A stretch of 57,021 bases of DNA from Rhodoferax sp. (lineage in GTDB: Bacteria > Pseudomonadota > Gammaproteobacteria > Burkholderiales > Burkholderiaceae_C). Made by a program: the position numbers and the translations under genes. Positions 8,318-16,370 of this stretch are shown one piece after another. The DNA lies in assembly GCA_016790475.1 (NCBI GenBank), contig JAEUOX010000006.1, positions 1 through 57,021 on the forward strand. The letters run 5' to 3'. Positions within the stretch are counted from its first letter, which is position 1. Each line of letters opens with the position of its first letter. The notes beneath the pieces are model-generated. The model saw only the letters and a list, made by a program, of their open reading frames with translations, did not search any database and was not told the origin of the DNA.

Positions 8318-9544
8318 ATGTCCACGCCCCTGCACCGGCGGCTGTACCTGCGGATCTGGCTGGCGGTGGTCGGCACGATCGCGGTGCTGACACTGCTGGC
8401 CGGCTGGCTGGCCCGGCTGGATGCCGAGCATGAGCGGGCGCAGCGCCCCGGCCGCGAGATCCTGGTGCTTGACGGATCCGGACAGCTGGTCGGCCAGGCG
8501 CCAGCCCGGCCAGTGCGCATTCCGGGTCAGGGGCTGGAGTTCCAGGTCACCACGCGGGACGGCCAGACCCTGTTCATCCAGCTGCCCCGGCCGGCGGGGC
8601 GTCCGCCGGGCATGGCGCCCGGCATGCCGCCCCCGACCCGCTTCCCGCTGAACCTGGCCTGGATGCTGGCGCTGGTGGCCGTTGCCGTGGCGCTGGGCAC
8701 CTACCCGATCGTGCGCCGGCTGACCAAGCGCCTGGAGGCGGTGCAGCTCGGCGTGCGCCAGTGGGGCGACGGCAACCTGGCGCTGCGGCTGCCCGAGGAC
8801 GGGACCGACGAGGTCGCCTCGCTGGCCCGCGGCTTCAATGTGGCCGCTCAGCGGGTGCAGGAGCTGCTGCAATCCCACAAGTCGCTGCTGGCCAATGCCT
8901 CCCACGAACTGCGCTCGCCACTGGCGCGCATCCGGATGGGGCTGGAGCTGATGGGTTCGCAGCCCGGCCCGGAGTTCCGCAACGAGATCGCCCGCAACAT
9001 CCAGGAGCTGGACCAGCTGATCGACGAGATCCTGCTGGCCAGCCGGCTGGACGCCAGCGAGGCGGACCTGGGCACCGTGGAGGAGGTCGATCTGCTCGGT
9101 ATGGCGGCCGAGGAATGTGCCCGCGTCGACGCCGACCTGGATGTGCCGCAGGAGCAACACAGTCTGGCCGTGCCCGGCGTCAGCAAGCTGCTGCGGCGGG
9201 TGATGCGCAACCTGCTGGAGAACGCCCGGCGCCATGCCGCCGGCGCGATCCGGCTGTCTCTGCGCACCGAAGCCGGCACCGCCGTGCTTCGGGTCTGTGA
9301 CCAGGGGCCCGGCGTGCCGCCGGAGTTCCGCGAGAAGATCTTCCAGCCCTTCTTCCGGCTGCCGGGCGCCACCGAGCGGGACGGCGGCGTCGGCCTGGGG
9401 CTTGCGCTGGTCAAGTCGATCGTCGAGCGCCACGGCGGCCGCGTGCGCTGTGAGGACCACCCCGGCGGCGGGGCCTGTTTTGTCGTGACGCTGCCACGAT
9501 CGGCACCACCTTCCCTGAACCCGGTCGGCCGGGGCGCCAACTAA
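8318..9544 (+). CDS. Sensor histidine kinase, partner of the 7565 regulator
   Basis: A 408-residue membrane kinase. The first transmembrane segment is near residues 12-32. A short periplasmic loop (about 33-110) ends in a Met/Pro-rich run including RPPGMAPGMPPPTRFP, and the second membrane segment is near 113-131. HAMP-like sequence follows, then the phosphoacceptor His196 in NASHELRSPLARIR and the ATPase boxes NLLENARRHA, DQGPGVPPEFREKIF and GVGLGLALVKSIVERHGG. The Met/Pro-rich periplasmic loop is unusual and could sense a metal or a surface condition, but that is speculation. It is the last gene before a structured non-coding stretch and terminator. Confidence 0.92.
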   Translation: MSTPLHRRLYLRIWLAVVGTIAVLTLLAGWLARLDAEHERAQRPGREILVLDGSGQLVGQAPARPVRIPGQGLEFQVTTRDGQTLFIQLPRPAGRPPGMAPGMPPPTRFPLNLAWMLALVAVAVALGTYPIVRRLTKRLEAVQLGVRQWGDGNLALRLPEDGTDEVASLARGFNVAAQRVQELLQSHKSLLANASHELRSPLARIRMGLELMGSQPGPEFRNEIARNIQELDQLIDEILLASRLDASEADLGTVEEVDLLGMAAEECARVDADLDVPQEQHSLAVPGVSKLLRRVMRNLLENARRHAAGAIRLSLRTEAGTAVLRVCDQGPGVPPEFREKIFQPFFRLPGATERDGGVGLGLALVKSIVERHGGRVRCEDHPGGGACFVVTLPRSAPPSLNPVGRGAN

Positions 9545-9574
9545 TTCCGGTTCCTGCGGAAAATTACCGTCCTG

Positions 9575-9740
9575 AAGCCGGGGCCCGTGCGTCCGCGGGC
9601 CGAAGCGCCGGTACATTCAAGCCACCTGCTGTCACAGTGAAAGCCCCGGCCGCCCACAAGGCCCAGCGCAAAGGGAATCGAAGACTCCAACGACGTCCTT
9701 CCAAGGACATTCCAAGCCACCTCGCGGTGGCTTTTTTTTC
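9575..9740 (+). ncRNA. Possible small RNA or structured 3' UTR
   Basis: Between the kinase stop (9544) and the PNPOx gene there is about 170 bases without a credible gene but with several stems: GGCCCG/CGGGCC near 9585-9600, the self-complementary GTCCTTCCAAGGAC at 9695-9708, and the terminal hairpin with a U run at 9715-9739. This is the layout of a 3'-UTR-derived or independently made small RNA. No convincing promoter was found, so a long 3' UTR of the kinase mRNA is an equal alternative. Confidence 0.25.
9715..9739 (+). terminator. Rho-independent terminator after the kinase gene
   Basis: The stem AGCCACC/GGTGGCT with a four-base loop TCGC is followed by eight T residues. It is read on the plus strand and ends the transcript of the two-component operon or of the candidate RNA before it. 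The minus strand has no matching U run, so the converging PNPOx gene does not use it. Confidence 0.88.
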
Positions 9741-9789
9741 TTCGTCGGTTCCGAAAACAGCCAGCCCAGGCCATGACCGCGCCGCCGGA

Positions 9790-10380
9790 TCACTCGCGGG
9801 AAGGCAAGGCCCGCAGATGCGCAGCTTCCGCCTCCAGACGGGCGATGCGTCCATCCCGCTCGTCCAGTGCCCGCTGCACGTCCTCGGCCTCGAATCGCAC
9901 CGGGATGTGCTGCGGGCAGTTCCAGTCGAATGCCTCCACGTGGACCACCATCTCACGCCCGCCCCTGCCCGGGCCCGGCATATCGCGCAGTGATAGCCGC
10001 CCCAGCAACTTCATGCGTTGGCGGTGCTGGTAGTCCACCAGGATCAGGGCCACGCGGTCGTTGGTCGCCAGGTTGCCCACGCTGATGAACTGCCGGTTGC
10101 CGGGTACGTCCACGAAGGACAGGGTCTTCGCGTCCAGCACCCGCAGGAAACCGGGCGCGCCACCACGGTGTTGCACATACGGCCACCCGGTCTCCGACAC
10201 GGTGGCCATGTAGAAGCTGCGCTGGGCCTGGATGAAGGCAGCTTCGTCCGGCCCGAGCGCCGCATGGTGGACGGGACCGGCCGTCTCGATAGCGCGCGCG
10301 TACTGCGCGCGGCTGCCGTCTCGGGCCTGGGCCTCGCGCACGGCGGGTGTGAAGGCGATGTCTGCAAAGGCATGGCTCAT
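9790..10380 (-). CDS. Pyridoxamine 5'-phosphate oxidase-like flavin protein
   Basis: A 196-residue split-barrel protein of the PNPOx-like superfamily. The FMN-binding core is seen in FIQAQRSFYMATVSETGWPYV, then GAPGFLRVLDAKTLSFVDVPGN and LATNDRVALILVDYQHRQRMKLLGR. The last 30 residues (about 165-196) form a charged helix, possibly a coiled coil (RALDERDGRIARLEAEAAHL). Such proteins bind FMN or F420 and act as small reductases or oxidases. The start at 10380 begins the family match; the open frame extends upstream without homology. The gene is divergent from a LysR gene, which probably controls it. A 28-codon frame overlaps its start by four bases. Confidence 0.86.
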   Translation of the reverse strand: MSHAFADIAFTPAVREAQARDGSRAQYARAIETAGPVHHAALGPDEAAFIQAQRSFYMATVSETGWPYVQHRGGAPGFLRVLDAKTLSFVDVPGNRQFISVGNLATNDRVALILVDYQHRQRMKLLGRLSLRDMPGPGRGGREMVVHVEAFDWNCPQHIPVRFEAEDVQRALDERDGRIARLEAEAAHLRALPSRE

Positions 10381-10463
10381 GGTGCGCTCCTGGGCGCTCT
10401 GGCCGCCGGGCGAAGGGGCGCCGCTGCATCGGCGATGGCGGCAAGGATGGGAATGCGGGTCAT
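10377..10463 (-). CDS. 28-residue upstream reading frame overlapping the PNPOx start
   Basis: A short frame starting MTRIPILAAIADAAA ends with TGA inside the ATGA that also starts the PNPOx-like gene. This is the geometry used for translational coupling or for a regulatory leader peptide. No ribosome site stands out, and the sequence does not match anything I recognise. It could be chance in GC-rich DNA. Confidence 0.25.
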   Translation of the reverse strand: MTRIPILAAIADAAAPLRPAARAPRSAP

Positions 10464-10533
10464 GCGGGTCTCCGAGCGGGTTGAGGGACACGTGGCATCC
10501 GTGCAGAGTGCATTGTTTTTCATGCCATCCAGT

Positions 10534-10551
10534 TTGATAATTGGTCGACAA
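10534..10551. promoter_or_regulatory. Candidate LysR operator between divergent genes
   Basis: The intergenic 10464-10591 becomes AT-rich around 10530-10590. It contains TTG-N12-CAA (10534-10551), close to the T-N11-A dyad that LysR proteins bind, midway between the PNPOx-like gene and the LysR gene. Control of the divergent gene by this regulator is the usual arrangement. The exact box is uncertain. Confidence 0.35.
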
Positions 10552-10591
10552 CGTGAATGACCTTCTCGATAAATGAAATAACAAACCTGCC

Positions 10592-11524
10592 ATGGACCGG
10601 CTCGATGCCATCACCGCCTTCGTTGCGGTCGCCCGTTCCGGCGGCTTTTCGGCCGCCAGCCGCGCGATGGGTGCACCGGTCGCGAATGTCAGCCGCAAGG
10701 TGGCCCTGCTGGAAGAGGATCTGGGTGTGCGGCTGTTCGTGCGCACCACGCGGCACGTGGCACTCACCGAGGGCGGCAAGCGCTACTACGCGGCCTGCAG
10801 CCGGCTCCTCGAGGACCTGCGCGATGCCGATGACGAGGTCACGGGCGAATACCGCGAGCCGAAGGGTGACCTCACCATCACGGCGCCCCTGGGCTTCGGC
10901 CAGCAACACCTGCAACCGGTCCTCCACGCGTTTCTGCAGGCGTATCCGCAGGTCAACGTGCATCTGCGGCTGGCCGACCATGTGGTGGCGCTCGTGGAGG
11001 AGCACGTGGACTGCGCACTGCGTATCGGGTCGTTGGCGGACAGCGGCCTGATGGCCCGGAAGCTGGGGACGATCCGCATGGTCGTGTGCGCGGCGCCGGC
11101 CTACCTGCTGGCACGCGGCACACCCCTCGAACCGTCCGCGCTCGCAGGGCATGATTGCATCAGCTGGACCGGCCTGGGGCCGCACAAGACCTGGGACTTC
11201 ACGGTGCGCGATGGCGGGAAGGTGACCGGCTTGCGCGTGCCGGTGCATGTTCGTGTGTCGTCCACCACACCCGAATCGGCTTTGCAGGCAGCGCTGGCCG
11301 GCATCGGCCTGGTGCAGGCGACGACCTACCAGGTGGCCCCCCACGTGGCAGAGGGCCGGCTGGTGCCGGTACTTGCCGCCTACGACAGCGCACCGGTGCC
11401 CGTCAGCCTGGTGTATCCCGGCCAACGTGTGGTACCCCTGAAGCTGCGCGCGCTGCTGGACTTCGCCGCGCCGCGCCTTCAACAGAGGCTGGAGGAGGTG
11501 CACGCGCTGTTCCCGGGCCGGTGA
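10592..11524 (+). CDS. LysR-family transcriptional regulator
   Basis: A 310-residue LysR protein. The N-terminal helix-turn-helix is clear (MDRLDAITAFVAVARSGGFS, then VANVSRKVALLEEDLGVRLF and RTTRHVALTEGGKRYYAACS). The C-terminal effector-binding domain spans about residues 90-300. The CrgA-like subgroup is suggested by the MDRLDAITAFVAVARSGGF start. It sits back to back with the PNPOx-like flavoprotein gene, the likely target, and 207 bases before ilvD. The inducer is unknown. Confidence 0.92.
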   Translation: MDRLDAITAFVAVARSGGFSAASRAMGAPVANVSRKVALLEEDLGVRLFVRTTRHVALTEGGKRYYAACSRLLEDLRDADDEVTGEYREPKGDLTITAPLGFGQQHLQPVLHAFLQAYPQVNVHLRLADHVVALVEEHVDCALRIGSLADSGLMARKLGTIRMVVCAAPAYLLARGTPLEPSALAGHDCISWTGLGPHKTWDFTVRDGGKVTGLRVPVHVRVSSTTPESALQAALAGIGLVQATTYQVAPHVAEGRLVPVLAAYDSAPVPVSLVYPGQRVVPLKLRALLDFAAPRLQQRLEEVHALFPGR

Positions 11525-11619
11525 CGCCGGCCTCCGCGCCCGACCCTCCGCCGGGCCAGGAGCCCGCACGGCCGGTATGGCACCTTGGCATCCGGCGGCC
11601 GGGCGCCAGGGCCCTGGGG

Positions 11620-11731
11620 GATAATCTTCACGACTGCCCGCGCCGCAGCCCTCCAGGCTGCGGCGGCGGGCGCGCACGGGGCCCCGCAGGCGGGGTCCGA
11701 GATCCACCCGCGTCACATCCGAGCCCGCACC
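11620..11731 (+). promoter_or_regulatory. ilvD leader with GATAAT and two GC-rich stems
   Basis: A GATAAT hexamer at 11620-11625 could be the -10 element, though no convincing -35 is seen. The following leader contains CGCCGCAGCC-CTCCA-GGCTGCGGCG (about 11640-11664) and a second stem built on GGCCCCGC/CGGGGTCC (about 11680-11700). There is no run of branched-chain codons and no T tract, so classical attenuation is not supported. The stems may affect translation or simply reflect high GC. Confidence 0.3.
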
Positions 11732-13591
11732 ATGCCCGAATACCGTTCCAGAACCACCACCGCCGGCCGCAACATGGCGGGCGCCCGCGCCCTGTGGCGC
11801 GCCACCGGCATGAAGGACGACGACTTCACCAAGCCGATCATCGCCGTCGTCAACTCCTTCACCCAGTTCGTGCCCGGCCATGTGCACCTGAAGGACCTGG
11901 GCCAGCTGGTGGCCCGCGAGATCGAGGCGGCCGGCGGCGTGGCCAAGGAGTTCAACACGATCGCGGTGGACGACGGCATCGCGATGGGCCATGACGGCAT
12001 GCTGTACTCGCTGCCCAGCCGCGAGCTGATCGCCGACTCGGTCGAGTACATGGTCAACGCGCACTGCGCCGACGCGATGGTGTGCATCTCGAATTGCGAC
12101 AAGATCACGCCCGGCATGCTGATGGCCGCGATGCGGATCAACATTCCGGTGGTGTTCGTGTCCGGCGGGCCGATGGAGGCCGGCAAGACCCGGCTGGCCA
12201 ACCCGGTCACGAAGACGATCGAGTTCAAGAAGCTGGATCTGGTCGACGCGATGGTGATCGCCGCCGACAAGGCCTACACCGACGCCGACGTGGCCGAGGT
12301 GGAGCGCTCCGCCTGCCCGACCTGCGGCTCCTGCTCCGGCATGTTCACCGCCAACTCGATGAACTGCCTGACCGAGGCGCTGGGCCTGTCGCTGCCGGGC
12401 AACGGCACGGTGGTGGCCACCCACGCCGACCGGGAGCAGCTGTTCAAGCGCGCCGGGCGGCGCATTGTCGAGCTGGCCCGCCAGTACTACGAGCAGGACG
12501 ATGCGCGCGTGCTGCCGCGCGCGGTCGGCTTCAAGGCGTTCGAGAACGCGATGACGCTGGACATCGCGATGGGCGGCTCCACCAACACCATCCTGCACCA
12601 GCTGGCGATCGCGCGCGAGGCCGAGATCGACTTCACGATGGCCGACGTCGACCGCATCTCGCGCAGCGTGCCGCAGCTGTGCAAGGTGGCGCCCAACACG
12701 AACAAGTTCCACATCGAGGATGTGCACCGCGCCGGCGGCATCATGGCGATCCTGGGCGAGCTCGACCGCGGCGGCCTGCTGCACACCGACGTGCCCACGG
12801 TGCACGCGCCCAGCATGAAGCACGCGCTGGACCAGTGGGACGTCGTGCGCACCCAGGACGAGGCGGTGCGCAAGTTCTACATGGCGGGACCGGCCGGCAT
12901 CCCGACGCAGGTGGCCTTCAGCCAGAGCACGCGCTGGCCCAGCCTGGACCTGGACCGCGCGGAGGGCTGCATCCGTTCCGTCACGCACGCCTACTCCAAG
13001 GAAGGCGGCCTCGCGGTGCTGACCGGCAACATCGCGCTGGACGGCTGTGTCGTCAAGACCGCCGGCGTGGACGAAAGCATCCTGGTGTTCGAAGGCTCGG
13101 CCCATGTCACCGAGTCGCAGGACGAGGCGGTCGAGAACATCCTCGGCGGAAAGGTGAAGGCCGGCGACGTCGTCATCGTGCGTTACGAAGGCCCGAAGGG
13201 TGGCCCCGGCATGCAGGAGATGCTCTACCCGACCAGCTACATCAAGTCGCAGGGTCTGGGCAAGGCCTGCGCGCTGCTGACCGACGGCCGCTTCTCCGGC
13301 GGCACCTCCGGCCTGTCGATTGGCCATTGCTCCCCCGAGGCGGCGGCCGGTGGCGCGATCGGCCTGGTGCGCAACGGCGACCGCATCCGCATCGACATCC
13401 CGAAGCGCACGATCAACGTGCTGCTGTCCGACGAGGAGCTGGCGCGCCGCCGCAAGGAGCAGGACGCGATCGGCTGGAAGCCGGCGAAGCCGCGCCCGCG
13501 CAAGGTGTCGGCGGCGCTGAAGGCTTACGCGAAGATCGTGATGTCGGCGGACAAGGGCGCAGTGCGGGATCTGTCGTTGCTGGAGGACTGA
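11732..13591 (+). CDS. ilvD: Dihydroxy-acid dehydratase
   Basis: A 619-residue enzyme, close to E. coli IlvD (616). It dehydrates 2,3-dihydroxy-isovalerate and -methylvalerate to the keto acids that IlvE aminates in valine, leucine and isoleucine synthesis. Visible family landmarks are [19 protein letters not shown], the iron-sulfur cysteines in [13 protein letters not shown] and [33 protein letters not shown], and near the C-terminus [14 protein letters not shown]. The cysteine spacing fits the [4Fe-4S]-type enzyme. The start at 11732 is where homology begins. It is a single-gene unit with its own terminator, and ilvE lies 1.3 kb downstream on the other strand. Confidence 0.96.
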   Translation: MPEYRSRTTTAGRNMAGARALWRATGMKDDDFTKPIIAVVNSFTQFVPGHVHLKDLGQLVAREIEAAGGVAKEFNTIAVDDGIAMGHDGMLYSLPSRELIADSVEYMVNAHCADAMVCISNCDKITPGMLMAAMRINIPVVFVSGGPMEAGKTRLANPVTKTIEFKKLDLVDAMVIAADKAYTDADVAEVERSACPTCGSCSGMFTANSMNCLTEALGLSLPGNGTVVATHADREQLFKRAGRRIVELARQYYEQDDARVLPRAVGFKAFENAMTLDIAMGGSTNTILHQLAIAREAEIDFTMADVDRISRSVPQLCKVAPNTNKFHIEDVHRAGGIMAILGELDRGGLLHTDVPTVHAPSMKHALDQWDVVRTQDEAVRKFYMAGPAGIPTQVAFSQSTRWPSLDLDRAEGCIRSVTHAYSKEGGLAVLTGNIALDGCVVKTAGVDESILVFEGSAHVTESQDEAVENILGGKVKAGDVVIVRYEGPKGGPGMQEMLYPTSYIKSQGLGKACALLTDGRFSGGTSGLSIGHCSPEAAAGGAIGLVRNGDRIRIDIPKRTINVLLSDEELARRRKEQDAIGWKPAKPRPRKVSAALKAYAKIVMSADKGAVRDLSLLED

Positions 13592-13626
13592 GGCAGCGGG
13601 CGAGGTGAATCGCTGGCTGCATCACG

Positions 13627-13650
13627 AGCCGCCCCATGGGCGGCTTTTTT
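13627..13650 (+). terminator. Rho-independent terminator after ilvD
   Basis: A seven-base-pair stem AGCCGCC/GGCGGCT around CCATG is followed by six T residues. It lies 36 bases after the ilvD stop and closes that transcript before the AT-richer toxin-antitoxin pocket. Confidence 0.85.
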
Positions 13651-14075
13651 GTGGCTGGTGGGGTTGCTTCGCAATGGGCCCCAAGAGGTCCGATCACCCC
13701 GGTTCCGGCCCAAGGCGACCGTTCACTACCGATCAAGGCGTGACAAAAGAGCGCAAAGCAAGACAATCATCCGCCATGCCGCCCCACGATCGGGGCGTCT
13801 TGGTTCACTCCCACGACCCACTCTATCGGTCTGCGGCGTTTGCGGAGATTTCTGATACTGCACAAACTCGATGAAAATTGCGCAAAGCGAAGCTCCGAGC
13901 AGGTCCCAGCGGGATTGCATCTCCAGGATATCGAGCAGGTTGTGCTCTCTAAGTTGTGGCGCGCCGCCTAACTTGGCAGTCGACTCGGACACGCTGCGGC
14001 AAGAGGCCGGTCACTTTTACGATTACAGGCGCTACACGGACAGACACTATGCACAAGTATCGAGAGGCGTGAGGT
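13651..14075. other. AT-richer non-coding stretch before the toxin-antitoxin pair
   Basis: About 425 bases with visibly lower GC and no codon bias like the neighbours. Short open frames exist on both strands (for example 13726-13992 minus) but none resembles a known protein or carries a good ribosome site. No repeat, tRNA or recombination site could be recognised. The last part (14015-14070) should contain the promoter of brnT; TTACAG at 14023 and CACTAT at 14045, 16 bases apart, are a weak candidate. The stretch may be the scar of an acquisition event. Confidence 0.4.
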
Positions 14076-14348
14076 ATGGAGTTTGAGTGGGACCCGCCAA
14101 AGGCCGCTGCAAATGTTCGCAAGCACGGTGTGACGTTTGACGAGGCTGCGACGGTGTTCCTGGATGAGCTTGCAGTTTCCGGTCCTGATCCTGATCATTC
14201 GATGGGCGAGTCTCGATACATCACCTTTGGCGTATCGAGACTGGGACACCTGCTCGCGGTCTCACACACCTACCGATCCGGTGCCATGCGGATCATCAGT
14301 GCACGGCGCGTGACGCGCGCAGAGAGGAAACTTTATGAAGAAGGTTGA
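14076..14348 (+). CDS. brnT: BrnT-family toxin (ribonuclease)
   Basis: A 90-residue protein with the full BrnT signature: MEFEWDPPKAAANVRKHGVT at the start, FDEAATVFLDELA, a strand region RYITFGVSRLGHLLAVSHTY, and RIISARRVTRAERKLYEE at the end. BrnT is a RelE-like ribonuclease that stops growth by cutting RNA; the Lys/His/Arg residues used for catalysis in the family can be seen in KHGVTF and SARRVT. GAGAGG at 14062-14067 is a good ribosome site. The antitoxin gene overlaps its last 14 bases. Base composition is lower in GC than in flanking genes, which suggests horizontal acquisition. Confidence 0.9.
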   Translation: MEFEWDPPKAAANVRKHGVTFDEAATVFLDELAVSGPDPDHSMGESRYITFGVSRLGHLLAVSHTYRSGAMRIISARRVTRAERKLYEEG

Positions 14349-14586
14349 AGCCGAAATGCGTACGGAATACAAGCGCGCCGATTTTGTGAAGCTGGAGCGA
14401 GGGAAGTTCTTCAAGGAAGCATCCAAGGGAACATCTGTAGCCCTGATCGATCCCCAACTCGCGAGAGCATTTCCCACTTCTGAGGCAGTCAATGAGGCAC
14501 TGCGCGGCTTGCTTGCGATGGCCGATGAGACAGCCCGCATAACAGGTCGCTCAAAACGGACCAGTCGAAAACGGGCAGCGGTTTAG
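14335..14586 (+). CDS. brnA: BrnA-like antitoxin
   Basis: An 83-residue protein overlapping brnT by 14 bases, in the toxin-first order usual for BrnTA. The N-terminal half is charged (MRTEYKRADFVKLERGKFFK). The middle, VALIDPQLARAFPTSEAVNE followed by ALRGLLAMADETARIT, reads like the ribbon-helix-helix DNA-binding part that lets BrnA repress its own operon. The C-terminus ends in a basic tail (GRSKRTSRKRAAV). Identification rests mostly on position beside brnT; it is shorter and more divergent than classic BrnA, so a different antitoxin family is possible. Confidence 0.72.
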   Translation: MKKVEAEMRTEYKRADFVKLERGKFFKEASKGTSVALIDPQLARAFPTSEAVNEALRGLLAMADETARITGRSKRTSRKRAAV

Positions 14587-14704
14587 CGAAGGCGTTACGG
14601 CCACTGCGGAGACGGGAGAATGGCCGGTATCCGTCCGCCGTCGGCATTTGCCCTTCTGAAGCCAAACCGGCGCTCCTGGTCGTCAGCGGTCCGCCGGACA
14701 CCCC

Positions 14705-14911
14705 TCAATGGTGCCCGTCGAAGTGCTCGCCGTTCTTGAGCTTGTAGACCGTGCCGCAGTACGGGCACTTGGCCTGCCCGGTGTGGCCGACGTCCAGGTA
14801 GACCTTCGGGTGGGTGTTCCACAGCTTCATGTCCGCCTTCGGGCTCGGGCAGAAGACCCCGCCCTGTGCGTTCAGGTCGCGCGCCAGCAGTTCAACCGTT
14901 GCCTGTGCCAT
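14705..14911 (-). CDS. Small zinc-finger protein (NDUFS6-like CHCC domain)
   Basis: A 68-residue protein with the zf-CHCC pattern: Cys21 in GGVFCPSPKADMKLWNTHPKVY, a His in VGHTGQAKCPYCGTVYKL, and the paired cysteines CPYC. This domain binds one zinc ion and is related to the 13-kDa subunit of complex I, although bacterial copies are often found beside ilvE rather than nuo genes. It starts 3 bases after the ilvE stop, so it is the last gene of the radA-ilvE operon. Its role is not known with certainty. Confidence 0.88.
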   Translation of the reverse strand: MAQATVELLARDLNAQGGVFCPSPKADMKLWNTHPKVYLDVGHTGQAKCPYCGTVYKLKNGEHFDGHH

Positions 14912-14914
14912 GGC

Positions 14915-15853
14915 TCAGACCTTCGTCAGCCAGTGGGCGTACTTGGGGTTGCGCCCGTTCACGATGTCGAAGAAGGCGGTCTGGATCTTCTCGGTGATCG
15001 GGCCGCGCGAGCCCTTGCCCAGCGTGATGCGGTCGAGTTCGCGGATCGGGGTGACCTCGGCGGCGGTGCCGGTGAAGAAGGCCTCGTCGGCGATGTAGAC
15101 CTCGTCGCGGGTGATGCGCTTTTGCACTAGCTCCAGGCCGAGGTCCTTGCAGATGTGCATCACGGTGTTGCGGGTGATGCCGTTCAGCGCACCGGCCGAC
15201 AGATCGGGGGTGTAGACGACGCCGTCCTTGACGACGAACAGGTTCTCGCCGGCGCCCTCCGACACAAATCCGTTCGCGTCGAGCAGCATGGCCTCGTCAT
15301 AGCCGTCCTCGGTGGCCTCCATGTTGGCCAGAATCGAGTTGGTGTAGTTGCTGACCGCCTTGGCCTGCGTCATCGTGATGTTGACATGGTGGCGCGTGTA
15401 GCTGGAGATCTTCACGCGGATGCCGTTCTTCATGCCGTCTTCGCCGAGGTAGGCGCCCCAGGCCCAGGCGGCGACCATCAGGTGGATGGTGTTGCCCTTT
15501 GGGCTGACGCCCAGCTTCTGCGAGCCGATCCAGGTCAGCGGGCGCAGGTAGCAGCTCTCCAGCTTGTTCTCCCGCACCACGGCGCACTGGGCGGCCATGA
15601 CCTCCTCCATCGAGAACGGGATCTTCATGCGCAGGATCTTGGCGCTGTTGAAGAGCCGCTCGGTGTGTTCCTTGAGCCGGAAGATCGCGGTGCCCTGCGC
15701 GGTGTTGTAGGCCCGCACGCCTTCGAAGGCGCCGCAGCCGTAATGCAGGGTGTGCGTCAGCACATGGATCTTGGCGTCGCGCCAGTCGACCATCTGGCCA
15801 TCCATCCAGATCTTTCCGTCGCGGTCGGCCATCGAGGGGGGTAGGGCGGTCAT
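14915..15853 (-). CDS. ilvE: Branched-chain amino acid aminotransferase
   Basis: A 312-residue fold-type IV PLP enzyme that makes valine, leucine and isoleucine from their keto acids with glutamate. Family features are GKIWMDGQMVDWRDAKIHVL, HYGCGAFEGVRAYNT, the PLP lysine in TQAKAVSNYTNSILANMEA, EGAGENLFVVKDG and GITRNTVMHICKDLG. The length is as expected. It is translated between a small membrane protein gene (46 bases upstream) and the zinc-finger gene (3 bases downstream). IlvD, which supplies its substrates, is encoded nearby on the opposite strand. Confidence 0.96.
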   Translation of the reverse strand: MTALPPSMADRDGKIWMDGQMVDWRDAKIHVLTHTLHYGCGAFEGVRAYNTAQGTAIFRLKEHTERLFNSAKILRMKIPFSMEEVMAAQCAVVRENKLESCYLRPLTWIGSQKLGVSPKGNTIHLMVAAWAWGAYLGEDGMKNGIRVKISSYTRHHVNITMTQAKAVSNYTNSILANMEATEDGYDEAMLLDANGFVSEGAGENLFVVKDGVVYTPDLSAGALNGITRNTVMHICKDLGLELVQKRITRDEVYIADEAFFTGTAAEVTPIRELDRITLGKGSRGPITEKIQTAFFDIVNGRNPKYAHWLTKV

Positions 15854-15899
15854 CGGGGGTCCTTGTGTTCTGTGGGGGAAAACCGGGCAATCCGTGATT

Positions 15900-16319
15900 C
15901 TAGGCCGCGCCCTGCCCGTCCTGCGGGCGCTCCAGCGCCCACTGGCGCAGCTTGCCGCCGACGAACTCGCAGGTCACGTGCGACTGCGAGTTGTCCGTCC
16001 AGCGGTAGATCTCGGGCTGGGCTTCGGGCGCCGAGCGCTGCTCGCCCAGCGCACGGGTCATCGCCACCACATGCAGCAGCGTGACGCCGGGGCGCAGCTT
16101 GGCGTTGAGCATCACGGCGCTGTCCACATAACCCATCGGGCGGTCGGCCGCGCGCTTGAGGATCGCCATGACGCGGTTGAAGTGCAGCAGCATCCACAGC
16201 ACCAGGCCGGTCGCGGCCGCCACCACGCCGGGCCAGCCATACCAGCGGTAGGCCAGCGCGACGACGGTGATGCCCAGGATCGGCACGCCGACACGGTTGA
16301 AGAGTTGCTGGAAATTCAT
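15900..16319 (-). CDS. Small membrane protein of unknown function
   Basis: A 139-residue protein not recognised beyond a conserved hypothetical. Two hydrophobic segments fill residues 10-48 (VPILGITVVALAYRWYGW and VVAAATGLVLWMLLHFNRV), separated by a short turn. A soluble part follows with GYVDSAVMLNAKLRPGVTLL, TRALGEQRSAPEAQPEIYRW and a cysteine-containing strand SHVTCEFVGGKLRQW. It lies between radA and ilvE on the same strand with gaps of about 50 bases, so it is probably cotranscribed. Location in the inner membrane with a cytoplasmic C-terminal domain is inferred. Confidence 0.75.
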   Translation of the reverse strand: MNFQQLFNRVGVPILGITVVALAYRWYGWPGVVAAATGLVLWMLLHFNRVMAILKRAADRPMGYVDSAVMLNAKLRPGVTLLHVVAMTRALGEQRSAPEAQPEIYRWTDNSQSHVTCEFVGGKLRQWALERPQDGQGAA

Positions 16320-16370
16320 GGGTTCAAGGGGATGGCGGCAGCCGGTGCGCCGCGCGGCTGCGAGTGTATT

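Noticed and set aside
6938..9616. An 892-codon minus-strand frame across the VOC, regulator and kinase genes
   Set aside because: Same composition artefact of high GC; the plus-strand genes in this stretch are clear.
9637..9993. GTG-started plus-strand frame after the kinase gene
   Set aside because: It runs through a strong terminator and then antisense to the PNPOx-like gene; no family match.
10520..13327. A 935-codon open frame on the minus strand across the LysR and ilvD genes
   Set aside because: It is antisense to well-identified genes, is His/Gln/Arg-rich as expected of the complement of GC-rich coding DNA, and matches no family.
13726..13992. Minus-strand frame of 88 codons in the AT-richer pocket
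   Set aside because: No ribosome site, no similarity that I can recognise, and codon use unlike a gene; kept only as part of the unassigned stretch.
13960..14600. Possible integron attC sites around the toxin-antitoxin genes (GCCTAAC at about 13967)
   Set aside because: The matching GTTRRRY core and the paired inner boxes could not be found on the other side, so a cassette is not supported.
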